A stretch of 64,000 nucleotides of DNA, taken from Pseudolysobacter antarcticus. Its GTDB lineage: Bacteria; Pseudomonadota; Gammaproteobacteria; Xanthomonadales; Rhodanobacteraceae. A model generated the notes under the pieces. That model saw nothing but the letters and a program-made list of their open reading frames with translations, was not told the DNA's origin and did not search any database. Both the position numbers and the translations under genes were made by a program. The DNA is taken from assembly GCF_004168365.1 (NCBI RefSeq), contig NZ_CP035704.1, positions 1,054,001-1,118,000 of the forward strand. The letters run 5' to 3'. This document shows, piece after piece, positions 25,474 through 35,877 of this stretch; the stretch's first letter is position 1; the number at the start of each line of letters is the position of its first letter.

Positions 25474-26363
25474 GGGTCAGGTCTTTTAATGCCACATTCT
25501 ACGGCCTAAGGGAACAACGATGTCTCGCCCATTACGCATCGAATTCTCCGGCGCGCTTTATCATGTCATGGCGCGTGGCAATGCGCGCGAGGACATCTTT
25601 CGCAACGACGCTGATCGCGAGCATTTTCTTGCCAGTCTCGGACGCGCCTGCGCGCGGTTTGACTGGCAGGTGTGGGCGTATTACCTGATGGATAATCACT
25701 ATCATCTGTTGGTCGAGACGCGTCGCGCGACGCTGTCGCGCGGCATGCGCGAGGTCAATGGCATCTATACGCAAGCGTTCAATCGTCGCCATGGCCGGGT
25801 CGGGCATGTGCTGCAGGGCCGCTACAAATCGGTGCTGATCGACAAGGACGCGTACCTGCAGGAAGTGTCGCGTTACATCGTGCTCAATCCGGTGCGCGCA
25901 TGCCTGTGTGCGAATGCCGGCGATTGGGAATGGAGCAGTTATCGCGCCGTAATGGGAAAAGCGCCCGCCGAAGATTGGCTGGCGGTAGCCGATACTCTCG
26001 CCACTTTCGGCTACATGCCCGGCCCGGCACGCATAGCGTATGCGTGATTCGTTGCCGAGGGTGCCAGCGGTGGCGATCTGATGGACGATGTGACCGCACA
26101 GATTTTCCTCGGTGACGAGGCCTTTGTCGCCAAGGCGATGAAGCAGGCCAAGGGCGCCATGCGCGAAGTTCCGAAGCGACAACGCGCCTGGAAATCATTG
26201 CTTGCGTACGAACGGGAAGCGACGTAACGCAACGCTGCCATTCGCGCCGTGTACGCCAACGGGGCGTATTCGCTGCAAGCCATCGGCGCTCATTTTGGTT
26301 TGCACTATGCAAAGATCAGCCGACTGGCACGCGAGGGCAATGTGTGAATACAAGACATGACCC
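25474..26363 (+). mobile_element. RAYT (Y1 tyrosine transposase) element with imperfect terminal inverted repeats
   Basis: GGGTCAGGTCTTTTAAT at 25474-25490 and the reverse complement of AATACAAGACATGACCC at the right end (about 26347-26363) match at 14 of 17 positions, bracketing the broken transposase. RAYT genes (IS200/IS605 relatives) are usually single-copy and linked to REP or similar short repeats. The right end begins at the ancestral stop codon. A third, solo copy of the left-end motif occurs at 28650. Confidence 0.6.
25520..26347 (+). pseudogene. REP-associated tyrosine transposase, two in-frame stop codons
   Basis: The first 175 codons encode a Y1 transposase: MSRPLRIEFSGALYHVMARG, the HUH-like DNHYHLLVET and GHVLQGRYKSVLIDKD with ISRYIVLNPVRA-type sequence (here VSRYIVLNPVRAC). 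Translation stops at TGA 26045-26047, but the same frame continues with sensible sequence (FVAEGASGGDLMDD to LLAYEREAT). It meets TAA at 26225-26227, then resumes with an HTH-like tail (AIRAVYANGAYSLQAIGAHFGLHYAKISRLAREG) over its last 35 codons and ends at TGA 26345-26347. Both stops could arise by a single C-to-T change (CGA and CAA). The catalytic domain is whole, so the truncated 175-residue form may still be expressed. Confidence 0.82.
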
Positions 26364-26701
26364 TTTCTTTTGCTTCCTTCTTGAAAGACGTGGGGATACC
26401 TCAGATTTCGATCCAGCTCTTGCCACGTTTTCGCCTGCCAAGTGAAGTTCCTGCCGATTTTAGCGGTGGTGGTTCTGAATCGAGCTAACGCGCTCCCTGC
26501 GAATCAGCCACGCACGGAACGTGCTGAAACGACAACGCATACACAAGCTCGCAGCCGTTGCTGATCGCCAGACTCGACACGCGGCCTTTTGAGAACGCGA
26601 ATAGAGTGGTACGCGCGCTGTGCGCGGTAAACCAATCAGTTTCCAATGCCAAGCCGGCGGTGTATTGTGATTCCAGCTCATTCTTGCTGGGGCGAGAGGC
26701 A
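26364..26701. other. Intergenic stretch upstream of the CSLREA gene
   Basis: About 340 bp with no recognised gene. Short open frames on both strands have no recognisable motif. The last 15 bases hold the GAGAGG ribosome-binding site of the downstream gene. The promoter is presumably here but no convincing -35/-10 pair stands out. Confidence 0.4.
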
Positions 26702-28468
26702 ATGACTAAATTTGCTCAGCGTATGAATCGGAAATCAGATTCTCTGCGCCCACGCGCGCTCGCACATGCGCTGTCCATGGTGCTGCTGGGAGTTGGCTCG
26801 ATGGGGTTTGCGGTGCACGCGCCCGCCGCCACGATCACGGTCAATACAACAGCTGACGAAACCACCGTGAACGGTAAATGTTCACTGCGCGAGGCCATTG
26901 GCAACGCCAACAGCAACACTCAAGGCGCTGCGGATTGCGCGGCGGGAACCGGTGACGACACCATAGTCTTCGACCCCGCTGCGTTTCCACACAACTCCCT
27001 GACCCCCAGCGTCGTGACGGGCAGCGTGTTGCTGCTCACCGATACCAGCACTGGCAACTTTTCCACGATCGATGGAGGTGGCGTCGTTGCGATCGATGGG
27101 GGCGGAACTTCCCCAATTTTCAAGACAGCACTCAACACACATACGTATTTCAAGGGCCTGACCCTGCGCAACGGCAATTCCACGTCCGGAGGCGCCCTGC
27201 TGAATTATGGTGTCGCAAAGCTGGGACTCTGCACGTTGGCTGGCAACAAGGCAACCAAGGGCGGCGCCATCAACAATCAAGGCGACCTCACGATCGTGAC
27301 GAGCACCTTGTCTGACAACACCGCAACGTCGGTGTCCGGCCGTGGCGGAGCCATCTACGACAGCGGCAGTTTGTTTATGCAGAATTCGACGGTAAGCGGC
27401 AACAGCGCTTCCCAGGGAGACGGCATATTCGGGCATGGCGAATCCGGCAAACTGTACGACACGACGTTCGTCGGCAATACGCAATCGCAAGGAAGCGAAA
27501 TTTTCCTGGATAGCAGCGTTGGGCATACGAACCTTCACAACACGGTCGTCACGTCCTCGTCCAGCGGGGCCAACTGTACTTTCTCGCCTGCAGCTCAGGT
27601 CCATGACCTGGGCGGCAACATTGAAAATGGCACGAGTTGCGGCTTCACGGTAGCTGCTTCTTCGTTGCCCAACATCAATCCACTGCTCGGTCCGCTCGCG
27701 CATAACGGCGGGTCTACGGCGACTATGGCACCCAGGTTCGGCAGCCCGGCGCAGGATGCAACCACTTGCGACGTCCTCACCGATCAGCGTGGCATCCAGC
27801 GGCCACAAGGTGTGAAGTGCGATGCGGGTGCAACGGAATCGGATCGGATATTTGCCAATGGCTTCGAGAGCGACAGTTTGACTTGCACACTCAGCACCGA
27901 ATGCCACAGCTCGCATTCCGAATGCACTCTCGATGTCTGCGCGGCCAGCGCCTGCGGCCAAGAGAGCGCACCCATCGGGACAACGTGTGGCGCCAGCGGA
28001 GCCTGCGACGGCGCGGGCCTGTGCGCCGTACCGTCATTCTACGGATGGCCGACCCCTCCGGTATTCACGGACACGACATCGGTGATCGGGCATTTCGTGA
28101 TCGCGTACCCCATAACGATCCCGCACGCGACTACGCTCGACAAGTTCGGCATATATGTAAGTGCGGCCGGCGGATTTGTGCAACTCGCGCTCTATACCGA
28201 CAACGCCAACCAGCCGGGCACACTGGTCGCTGGTACGAACGCAGCATTTGCCCTCAACTCAGGCAACAACCGTGTCGACATTGCGGATGTCGCGCTCGCG
28301 GTCGGCGGCACCTACTGGATAGCCGTACGCTTTGCTTTTAACACTACGGTATCTTACGGAACGGGCAGCCAGAGCGCGAATCAGTGCATCCGGGATGCCC
28401 AAATCACTTCTATCGATGATTCGTGGCCGACGGCTTTTGGCCCCACACGTGTGCTACTGATCACCTGA
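26702..28468 (+). CDS. Secreted CSLREA-domain right-handed beta-helix protein
   Basis: A 588-residue exported protein. ATG 26702 follows GAGAGG and gives a long signal region (about residues 1-43) ending HAPAAT. The CSLREA motif is at 60-65 (NGKCSLREAIGNAN), as in CSLREA-domain surface proteins. Next come polymorphic outer-membrane-type beta-helix repeats (GGALLNYG, GGAINNQG, GGAIYDSG; about 110-330). DRIFANGFE lies at 381-389, then a cysteine-rich segment (CTLSTECHSSHSECTLDVCAASAC, about 393-416). A final beta-sandwich-like domain starts near 455. Such proteins are typically surface-attached adhesins or released enzymes of unknown substrate. It neighbours another secreted repeat protein. Confidence 0.8.
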   Translation: MTKFAQRMNRKSDSLRPRALAHALSMVLLGVGSMGFAVHAPAATITVNTTADETTVNGKCSLREAIGNANSNTQGAADCAAGTGDDTIVFDPAAFPHNSLTPSVVTGSVLLLTDTSTGNFSTIDGGGVVAIDGGGTSPIFKTALNTHTYFKGLTLRNGNSTSGGALLNYGVAKLGLCTLAGNKATKGGAINNQGDLTIVTSTLSDNTATSVSGRGGAIYDSGSLFMQNSTVSGNSASQGDGIFGHGESGKLYDTTFVGNTQSQGSEIFLDSSVGHTNLHNTVVTSSSSGANCTFSPAAQVHDLGGNIENGTSCGFTVAASSLPNINPLLGPLAHNGGSTATMAPRFGSPAQDATTCDVLTDQRGIQRPQGVKCDAGATESDRIFANGFESDSLTCTLSTECHSSHSECTLDVCAASACGQESAPIGTTCGASGACDGAGLCAVPSFYGWPTPPVFTDTTSVIGHFVIAYPITIPHATTLDKFGIYVSAAGGFVQLALYTDNANQPGTLVAGTNAAFALNSGNNRVDIADVALAVGGTYWIAVRFAFNTTVSYGTGSQSANQCIRDAQITSIDDSWPTAFGPTRVLLIT

Positions 28469-28649
28469 TCAATATGTACATCGTTACCCACGATTAGTGG
28501 TCCAGCTGAAGCTTCTGATGACCGCCGCGAGTTCACGGCTCGCTGCGGTCGTCCCTGTGCATGGCTCTCGAATTACTCACCGCCGAGGTTGTCGGTATTC
28601 TTGATAAACGCGGCGACGTTGTCGTGTGGTTCTTTCAGCGATGAAACAA

Positions 28650-28681
28650 TGAGGCCAGGTCTTGTAAGGCCCCATTCTTCG
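28650..28681 (+). repeat. Solo copy of the RAYT left-end sequence
   Basis: The block around GAGGCCAGGTCTTGTAAG with the following CCCCATTCTTCG agrees with about 25 of 32 positions at the RAYT left end (25473-25504, including the conserved CATTCT). No transposase is attached. It sits in the 290-bp gap between the CSLREA gene and dihydropyrimidinase, where no other gene is supported, and suggests a second, mostly lost element. Confidence 0.5.
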
Positions 28682-28758
28682 AAAGAAATTAAGACCGTAA
28701 GGTGCAATAGCAAGGCGCAATCATGTCATTGGTGTTTTCGGATTGCCTTTAATGAGGG

Positions 28759-30240
<1,482 letters not shown>

Positions 30241-31731
30241 TCATGCGCGTGCGGTATTGGCGCCGCTACGCGGGTAACGTGCGAGGCGCATCAATACAAT
30301 GTAGGTGATGGCCGAAATCGCCAGCCCGGCGAACCACGCGTAGGTGTAGATGGTCTTGAAAAAGTCCGGCACAGCGGCGAACGAATCGGGAAATGCTGCG
30401 TTCAAAAATCCCGGCAGATTCGGCAGGATGCCGAGCAGCAAGGCGATCAGCGCGGCGGGATTCCAGCCGCGTCGATACGCGTATTCGCCGGACTCTTCGA
30501 ACAACGCGCGCACGTTCAAGCGTGTGCCGCGCAGAAAATAATAATCGACCAGCATGATGCCCGCGACCGGCCCGAGCAGCGCCGAATAACCGACCAGCCA
30601 CGTGAAAATATAGCCTTGCGTACTCGCAAGAATTTTCCACGGCATCGCCAGCAGCGCGACACCGGCTGTGATCAGGCCGCCGATCTTGTACGAAATGCGC
30701 CGCGGCGACAGGCTCGCAAAATCGTAGGCCGGGCCGACCAGGTTGGCCGCGAGATTGCAGCTCATCGTATCCAGCGTGAGTACCAGCAAAGCCACGCCAA
30801 CGCCGATGCCGGCGAACTTGCTCGATAGCTCGACCGGATCCCAGATGGCCTTGCCGTAGATCACCACGGTGGCCGAGGTCACTACGACCGACATCAGCGA
30901 CAGCAATCCCATCGGCAACGGCAGGCCGATACTCTGGCCGATGAACTGGTCGCGCTGCGAGCGCGCGAACCGCGTGAAGTCGGGGATATTCAGTGCGAGC
31001 GTCGCCCAGAATCCGACCATCGCGGTGAGTGATGGCCAGAACGTCGTCCAGAATTGTCCGGCCTTTTTGCCGCCTTCGATGAACTGCGACGGAGCACCCA
31101 TCATCTCGCCGAAACCACCGGCGTTGTGCAGCGCCCACCCGACCAGGAACAGGCACATGAGGATTTTGATCGGCGCGGAAATTGTCTCCAGCCAGCGGAT
31201 CGAATCGGTACCGTGCAGCACGAAATAGAGCTGCAAGGTCCAGAACGCAAGAAAGCACAAAAGCTGCGCGATGTTGATGCCGAGCCACGCAATCGGTTCG
31301 CCATGCAGCGCGTTGCCGGTGAGAATATTCAGCAGCGTATAGATGGCCAAACCGCCGAACCAGGTCTGGATGCCATACCAGCCGCATGCCACCACCGCGC
31401 GCAACAGCGCCGGCAATTTTGCGCCCTGCGTGCCGAACGACGATCGCACGAGCACCGCATATGGGATGCCGTATTTCGCGCCGGCGTGGCCGATCAACAG
31501 CATCGGCACAAGCACGATCGCGTTGCCGAGGAGCACGGTCGCCACCGCCTGCCACGGCGACATGCCCTGATCGATCAGGCCCGCCGCGAGCGTGTAGGAC
31601 GGAATGCACATCACCATGCCGACCCACAGTGCGGCGAAGTGATACCAGGTCCATGTGCGTTGCGCCGCCGTAGTCGGCGCGAGGTCTGGGTTGTACAGCG
31701 CGCCGTGATCGATGTTCGAGTCGGTAGTCAT
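30241..31731 (-). CDS. NCS1 family nucleobase:cation symporter
   Basis: A 496-residue transporter with about twelve helices. It shows the NCS1 patterns NPDLAPTTAAQRTWTWYHFAALWVGM (residues about 14-39), QGMSPWQAVATVLLGNAIVL, GIPYAVLVRSSFG and NIPDFTRFARSQRDQF. The family takes up uracil, allantoin, hydantoins or thiamine with Na+ or H+. Lying between preA and dihydropyrimidinase, it most likely imports uracil, thymine or dihydropyrimidines. Spacing is 48 bp from preA and 51 bp to hydA, in line with a single transcript. Confidence 0.88.
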   Translation of the reverse strand: MTTDSNIDHGALYNPDLAPTTAAQRTWTWYHFAALWVGMVMCIPSYTLAAGLIDQGMSPWQAVATVLLGNAIVLVPMLLIGHAGAKYGIPYAVLVRSSFGTQGAKLPALLRAVVACGWYGIQTWFGGLAIYTLLNILTGNALHGEPIAWLGINIAQLLCFLAFWTLQLYFVLHGTDSIRWLETISAPIKILMCLFLVGWALHNAGGFGEMMGAPSQFIEGGKKAGQFWTTFWPSLTAMVGFWATLALNIPDFTRFARSQRDQFIGQSIGLPLPMGLLSLMSVVVTSATVVIYGKAIWDPVELSSKFAGIGVGVALLVLTLDTMSCNLAANLVGPAYDFASLSPRRISYKIGGLITAGVALLAMPWKILASTQGYIFTWLVGYSALLGPVAGIMLVDYYFLRGTRLNVRALFEESGEYAYRRGWNPAALIALLLGILPNLPGFLNAAFPDSFAAVPDFFKTIYTYAWFAGLAISAITYIVLMRLARYPRSGANTARA

Positions 31732-31779
31732 GTCTTGCGATTCCCCAGGTCGTGCTGCAGATGCTGCCAGCGTAGCTGA

Positions 31780-33051
31780 TTACGCCGATTCCGCCACGCG
31801 CCCCGGATTGTTTGGATGTGTGGTCCAGTCGGCATGGCCGCCGCCATCAACGCGCTCCATCGTGATGCAGTTGTCGACCGGACAAACGTGCATGCACAAA
31901 TTGCAGCCGACGCATTCATCATCGACCACTTCGAAGTGCCGCTTGCCATCCTTCTGCGCGAGGATCGCCTGATGCGCGGTATCTTCGCAGGCGATGTGAC
32001 AAAGGCCGCATTGTATACATTTATCCTGATCGATCCGCGCCTTGATGTCGTACTTCAGATTCAGGAATTTCCAGTCGGTGACATTGCCGATCGCGCGACC
32101 GCGGAAATCTTCCAGACGCTTGTAACCTTTGCTGTCCATCCAGTGACTCAGACCGCTGATCATGTCATCGACGATACGGAAACCGTAGTGCATCGCCGCC
32201 GTGCAAACCTGCACACTGCCTGCGCCGAGTGCGATGAATTCGGCCGCATCGCGCCACGTGCCGATACCGCCGATCGCCGAAATCGGCAAACAGCGTGTCA
32301 GCGCATCACGTGCGATTTCCGCGACCATCGCCAGCGCGATTGGCTTCACCGCCGGGCCGCAATAACCGCCGTGCGTGCCTTTGCCATCGACCGTCGGCGT
32401 TGGCGCCATGAGGTCCAGATCGATCGAGGTAATCGAGTTGATGGTGTTAATCAGCGACACCGCATCGGCGCCGCCCTTGAACGCCGCACGCGCCGGGCCG
32501 CGAATGTCGGTGATGTTGGGTGTGAGCTTGACGATGCACGGTAGCCGCGAATACTGCTTGACCCAGCGCGCGACCTGCTCGACGTATTCCGGCACCTGGC
32601 CGACCGCCGAACCCATGCCGCGCTCCGACATGCCGTGCGGGCAACCGAAGTTGAGCTCGACCGCATCGGCGCCGGTATCCTCGACCATCGGCAGGATATT
32701 TTTCCAGGCGTCTTCCTCGCACGGCACCATCAGCGAAACGATCATCGCGCGATCCGGCCAGTTACGTTTCACCTCGCGGATTTCGTCAAGGTTGACCTGC
32801 AGCGGACGGTCGGTGATGAGCTCGATGTTGTTGAGTCCGGCGATGCGCTGGCCATTCCATTGCACGGCGCCGTAACGCGAGCTGACGTTGACGACGTGCG
32901 GATCGAGTCCCAGCGTTTTCCACACCACGCCGCCCCAGCCGGCCTCGAACGCGCGGTTGACGTTGTAGGCTTTGTCGGTCGGCGGCGCCGAAGCCAGCCA
33001 GAACGGATTCGGCGAACGGATGCCGGCGAAATCGCAAAAAATATCGGCCAT
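31780..33051 (-). CDS. preA: NAD-dependent dihydropyrimidine dehydrogenase subunit PreA
   Basis: A 423-residue catalytic subunit. The N-terminal 320 residues form a dihydroorotate dehydrogenase-like FMN barrel (FCDFAGIRSPNPFWLASAPPTD, ELNFGCPHGMSERGMGSAVGQ with the active-site cysteine region, and CLPISAIGGIGTW). The C-terminal ferredoxin domain holds two 4Fe-4S motifs, CIQCGLCHIAC and CVGCNLCMHVCP. With PreT it reduces uracil and thymine using NADH, the first step of reductive catabolism. ATG 33051 is two bases after the preT stop, so in-frame codons further upstream are rejected. Confidence 0.95.
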   Translation of the reverse strand: MADIFCDFAGIRSPNPFWLASAPPTDKAYNVNRAFEAGWGGVVWKTLGLDPHVVNVSSRYGAVQWNGQRIAGLNNIELITDRPLQVNLDEIREVKRNWPDRAMIVSLMVPCEEDAWKNILPMVEDTGADAVELNFGCPHGMSERGMGSAVGQVPEYVEQVARWVKQYSRLPCIVKLTPNITDIRGPARAAFKGGADAVSLINTINSITSIDLDLMAPTPTVDGKGTHGGYCGPAVKPIALAMVAEIARDALTRCLPISAIGGIGTWRDAAEFIALGAGSVQVCTAAMHYGFRIVDDMISGLSHWMDSKGYKRLEDFRGRAIGNVTDWKFLNLKYDIKARIDQDKCIQCGLCHIACEDTAHQAILAQKDGKRHFEVVDDECVGCNLCMHVCPVDNCITMERVDGGGHADWTTHPNNPGRVAESA

Positions 33052-33053
33052 GA

Positions 33054-34433
33054 TCAAGCTCCGCCGGTTGAGGATAGACGCTGCAGCAGCGCGCGATGGA
33101 TGGATGCCGCGGCGAGTTTGCCGTCCTGCACCGCCTGCACGGTGAGGTCGGTCTGGCTGCCGACACAATCGCCGCCGGCCCAGACGCCGGACAGCGAGGT
33201 CTGGAAATCCGCATTTACCACAATGCGACCTTTTTGCATTTGCAACAATGCCGCATTTGTCGCATCGGACGATGGTGCGACCAGCACCTGGCCGATCGCC
33301 TTGAGCACGCTGTCGGTTTCAAGCCGCAACACATCACCGGTGCCGAGCAAACGGCCTTGCTCGTCGAGTTGCGTGTATTCGAATTCGATCGCCGTGATCG
33401 CGCCGTTGCTGCCGATGATATTGCGCGGCTGCGCCCATTCGATGATGGTCACGCCTTCTGTTTTGGCGAATGCCTGCTCCGCACTCGTGGCGCCCATCGT
33501 GTTTGCACCACGGCGATAAACCATGGTCACGGATTCGGCGCCGAGTTTCTTGCTTTGCACCGCCGCGTCGATCGCGGTGTTGCCGCCGCCGATCACGACT
33601 ACACGCCGGCCGACCTTGAGTAACGAAAGATCCGCACACTGGCGCAACTCGGCGATGAAGTCGACTGCATTGCGTACGCCGGTGAGTTGTTCGCCATCAA
33701 TGCCGAGCGCATTGACGCCGCTCAGGCCGAGTCCGAGGAAAACCGCATCGTGATCTTTTTGCAGAGAACCGAGGCTGAGGTTTTCGCCGAGCACCTGACC
33801 ACCGCGCCATTCGATGCCGCCGATCGACATCAGCCACTCGACTTCGCGCGCGGCGAACTCGAGCACCTTGTATGCGGCGATGCCGTATTCATTGAGGCCG
33901 CCGGGTTTTTCGCGGGCGTCGAAAATCGTCACGCGGTGGCCAGCGCGTGCAAGCGCATGGGCGCAGGCGAGGCCAGCCGGCCCGGCGCCGACCACGGCCA
34001 CGCGCAAGCCGGTATCTTCAGCGCGCTCGAACAGCGTCGCGTTCTGCTCGAACACCCAATCGGTGGCGTAACGTTGCAGCGCGCCGATCTGCACCGGCGC
34101 AAGTTCGTCGGGGCCGTTGCGGACACAACTGCCTTCGCACAGGATTTCTGTCGGGCAAACGCGCGCGCACATGCCGCCGAGAATATTCGCGCCGAGAATA
34201 TCGCGCGCAGCTCCGGCCAGATTGTCGGTAGTGATGCGGCGGATGAAGCTCGGAATATCGATGCCGGTCGGACACGCCTGGATGCACGGCGCGTCGTAGC
34301 AGTAATAACAGCGTTGCGCGGCGATCAGCGCATTTTGCCGGTCGAGCGGGGGAGAAACGTCGTCGAAGTTTTGCGCAAGTTTTTGCGCTGACAATCTTCC
34401 GGCGGCGATATCGGCAGTTTCTTTACGCAGCAT
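33054..34433 (-). CDS. preT: NAD-dependent dihydropyrimidine dehydrogenase subunit PreT
   Basis: A 459-residue flavoprotein subunit. The N-terminal iron-sulfur domain carries cysteines in RCYYCYDAPCIQACPTGIDIP and MCARVCPTEILCEGSCVR. An FAD-binding GAGPAGLACAHALARAGH follows, then an NAD(P)H-binding Rossmann domain VVIGGGNTAIDAA. It passes electrons from NADH to PreA. ATG 34433 has GGAG 5 bases upstream, preferred over an in-frame start at 34454. The organisation matches the N-terminal half of mammalian dihydropyrimidine dehydrogenase. Confidence 0.94.
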   Translation of the reverse strand: MLRKETADIAAGRLSAQKLAQNFDDVSPPLDRQNALIAAQRCYYCYDAPCIQACPTGIDIPSFIRRITTDNLAGAARDILGANILGGMCARVCPTEILCEGSCVRNGPDELAPVQIGALQRYATDWVFEQNATLFERAEDTGLRVAVVGAGPAGLACAHALARAGHRVTIFDAREKPGGLNEYGIAAYKVLEFAAREVEWLMSIGGIEWRGGQVLGENLSLGSLQKDHDAVFLGLGLSGVNALGIDGEQLTGVRNAVDFIAELRQCADLSLLKVGRRVVVIGGGNTAIDAAVQSKKLGAESVTMVYRRGANTMGATSAEQAFAKTEGVTIIEWAQPRNIIGSNGAITAIEFEYTQLDEQGRLLGTGDVLRLETDSVLKAIGQVLVAPSSDATNAALLQMQKGRIVVNADFQTSLSGVWAGGDCVGSQTDLTVQAVQDGKLAAASIHRALLQRLSSTGGA

Positions 34434-34530
34434 TCCGTCTCCTTGCGGGGGCACGTGACCGATTCCGTTTTCCCCAGCGCGAGTTCATCGCGCAACAGGA
34501 ATCGACAATGTATCAATGTGTACTTGTTTA

Positions 34531-35796
34531 TTATTTTTCTTGTGCGCGTTCGAGCATTGCGTGCAACAACACGTTGCCGCCGGCTTCGATCCATTCCGGC
34601 GTGGCGTCTTCGACTTCGTTGTGGCTGATGCCATCGACACACGGCACAAACACCATTGAGGTCGGCGCCACCTTGGCCAGGTAACACGCGTCGTGGCCCG
34701 CACCCGAAACAATATCGCGATGCGAATAGCCGAATCGTTGCGCGGCGGCGCGTACCGAGGCGACACAATCGGCATCGAATGGCACCGGCGCGTAGTAGAA
34801 AATCTGTTCGAGTTTGCTCACATCGAGTCGTTGCTCGGCGGCGATCGTGGCGATGCCGGCGCGTAGCTCGGCATCCATCTTCGCGAGCACCGCATCTTCG
34901 GGATGGCGGATATCGACGGTGAAAAAAACCTGGCCCGGAATCACGTTGCGCGAGTTCGGATGCACCTGCAGCATGCCGACCGTCGCGCACGCGTACGGCG
35001 CATGCGCCAGGCCGATGCGATTGACGAGCTGGATCGCGCGCGCGGCACCGAGCAGCGCATCGCGGCGGCGCGGCATCGGCGTCGGGCCGGCGTGGGATTC
35101 CTGGCCGGTGAACACCACTTCGTACCAGCGCTGGCCTTGCGCGGCGGTGACCACGCCGATGGTGATATTTTCGGCTTCGAGGATCGGGCCTTGTTCGATA
35201 TGCAATTCGAACGCGGCATGGATCGGGCGCCCGCCGCACGGAATATTACCGGCGTAGCCGATGCGCTCGAGTTCCTCGCCCATGGTCTTGCCGTCGACAT
35301 CGGCGCGCGACAAGCCGTATTCGAGCGTGAACACGCCGGCGAATACACCTGAGGCGACCATCGCCGGCGCGAAACGCGAGCCTTCCTCGTTGGTCCAGAT
35401 CACGACCTCGATCGGATGCTCGGTGGTGATGCCGTGATCGTTGAGCGTGCGGATTACTTCGAGCCCGCCGAGCACGCCGTAGATACCATCGAAGCGACCG
35501 CCGGTCGGTTGCGAATCGGCATGCGATCCGGTCATCACGGGCAGCGCGGACTCGTTGCGTCCGGCGCGGCGCGCGAAGACGTTGCCCATCTGGTCGATGC
35601 TGATCGTGCAGCCGGCGTCCTTGGCCCAGGATACGAACAGATCTCGGCCTTGCCGGTCCAGGTCGGTCAGGGCGAGGCGACACACGCCGCCTTTCGGCGT
35701 CGCGCCGATCTTCGCCATCTCCATCAGGCTACCCCACAACCGCTGGCCGTTGATGCGGATGACTTCGGCGGTTTCGGTCTTGAATGCGGCGTTCAT
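34531..35796 (-). CDS. Zn-dependent hydrolase, beta-ureidopropionase / N-carbamoyl amino acid hydrolase
   Basis: A 421-residue M20-family amidohydrolase. Metal-site motifs are TGSHADSQPTGGRFDGIYGVLGG (about 90-112), TNEEGSRF and HIEQGPILE, followed by GQESHAGPTPM and SGAGHDACYLA. The family splits N-carbamoyl amino acids or allantoate to the amine, CO2 and ammonia. Between preT and mmsA it should convert N-carbamoyl-beta-alanine to beta-alanine. ATG 35796 sits behind GAGG; the GTG at 35805 overlaps that site. A 98-bp gap separates it from preT. Allantoate amidohydrolase is the main alternative but there are no purine genes nearby. Confidence 0.87.
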   Translation of the reverse strand: MNAAFKTETAEVIRINGQRLWGSLMEMAKIGATPKGGVCRLALTDLDRQGRDLFVSWAKDAGCTISIDQMGNVFARRAGRNESALPVMTGSHADSQPTGGRFDGIYGVLGGLEVIRTLNDHGITTEHPIEVVIWTNEEGSRFAPAMVASGVFAGVFTLEYGLSRADVDGKTMGEELERIGYAGNIPCGGRPIHAAFELHIEQGPILEAENITIGVVTAAQGQRWYEVVFTGQESHAGPTPMPRRRDALLGAARAIQLVNRIGLAHAPYACATVGMLQVHPNSRNVIPGQVFFTVDIRHPEDAVLAKMDAELRAGIATIAAEQRLDVSKLEQIFYYAPVPFDADCVASVRAAAQRFGYSHRDIVSGAGHDACYLAKVAPTSMVFVPCVDGISHNEVEDATPEWIEAGGNVLLHAMLERAQEK

Positions 35797-35877
35797 CGGT
35801 GGCACCTCGCGGATCGTAGTTCTTGCAGAAACGAGTCTGGTTTCAACACGGTTAAAATGCGGGTTTTATCCCGACAT

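Noticed and set aside
26460-26702. An 80-codon minus-strand open frame upstream of the CSLREA gene
   Set aside because: Trp/Arg-rich translation without motif, no ribosome-binding site, and its start lies on the start codon of the opposite gene; probably chance.
28469-28649. Minus-strand sequence reading LKEPHDNVAAFIKNTD and ending in a stop, as if the end of a gene
   Set aside because: Only about 25 codons look protein-like and I do not recognise the family. Too little to call a gene remnant.
30266-31654. A 462-codon frame on the same strand as the NCS1 permease but in another frame
   Set aside because: Fully nested in the transporter gene, Arg/Ala-rich without helices, and no ribosome-binding site. 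The permease frame has all family motifs.
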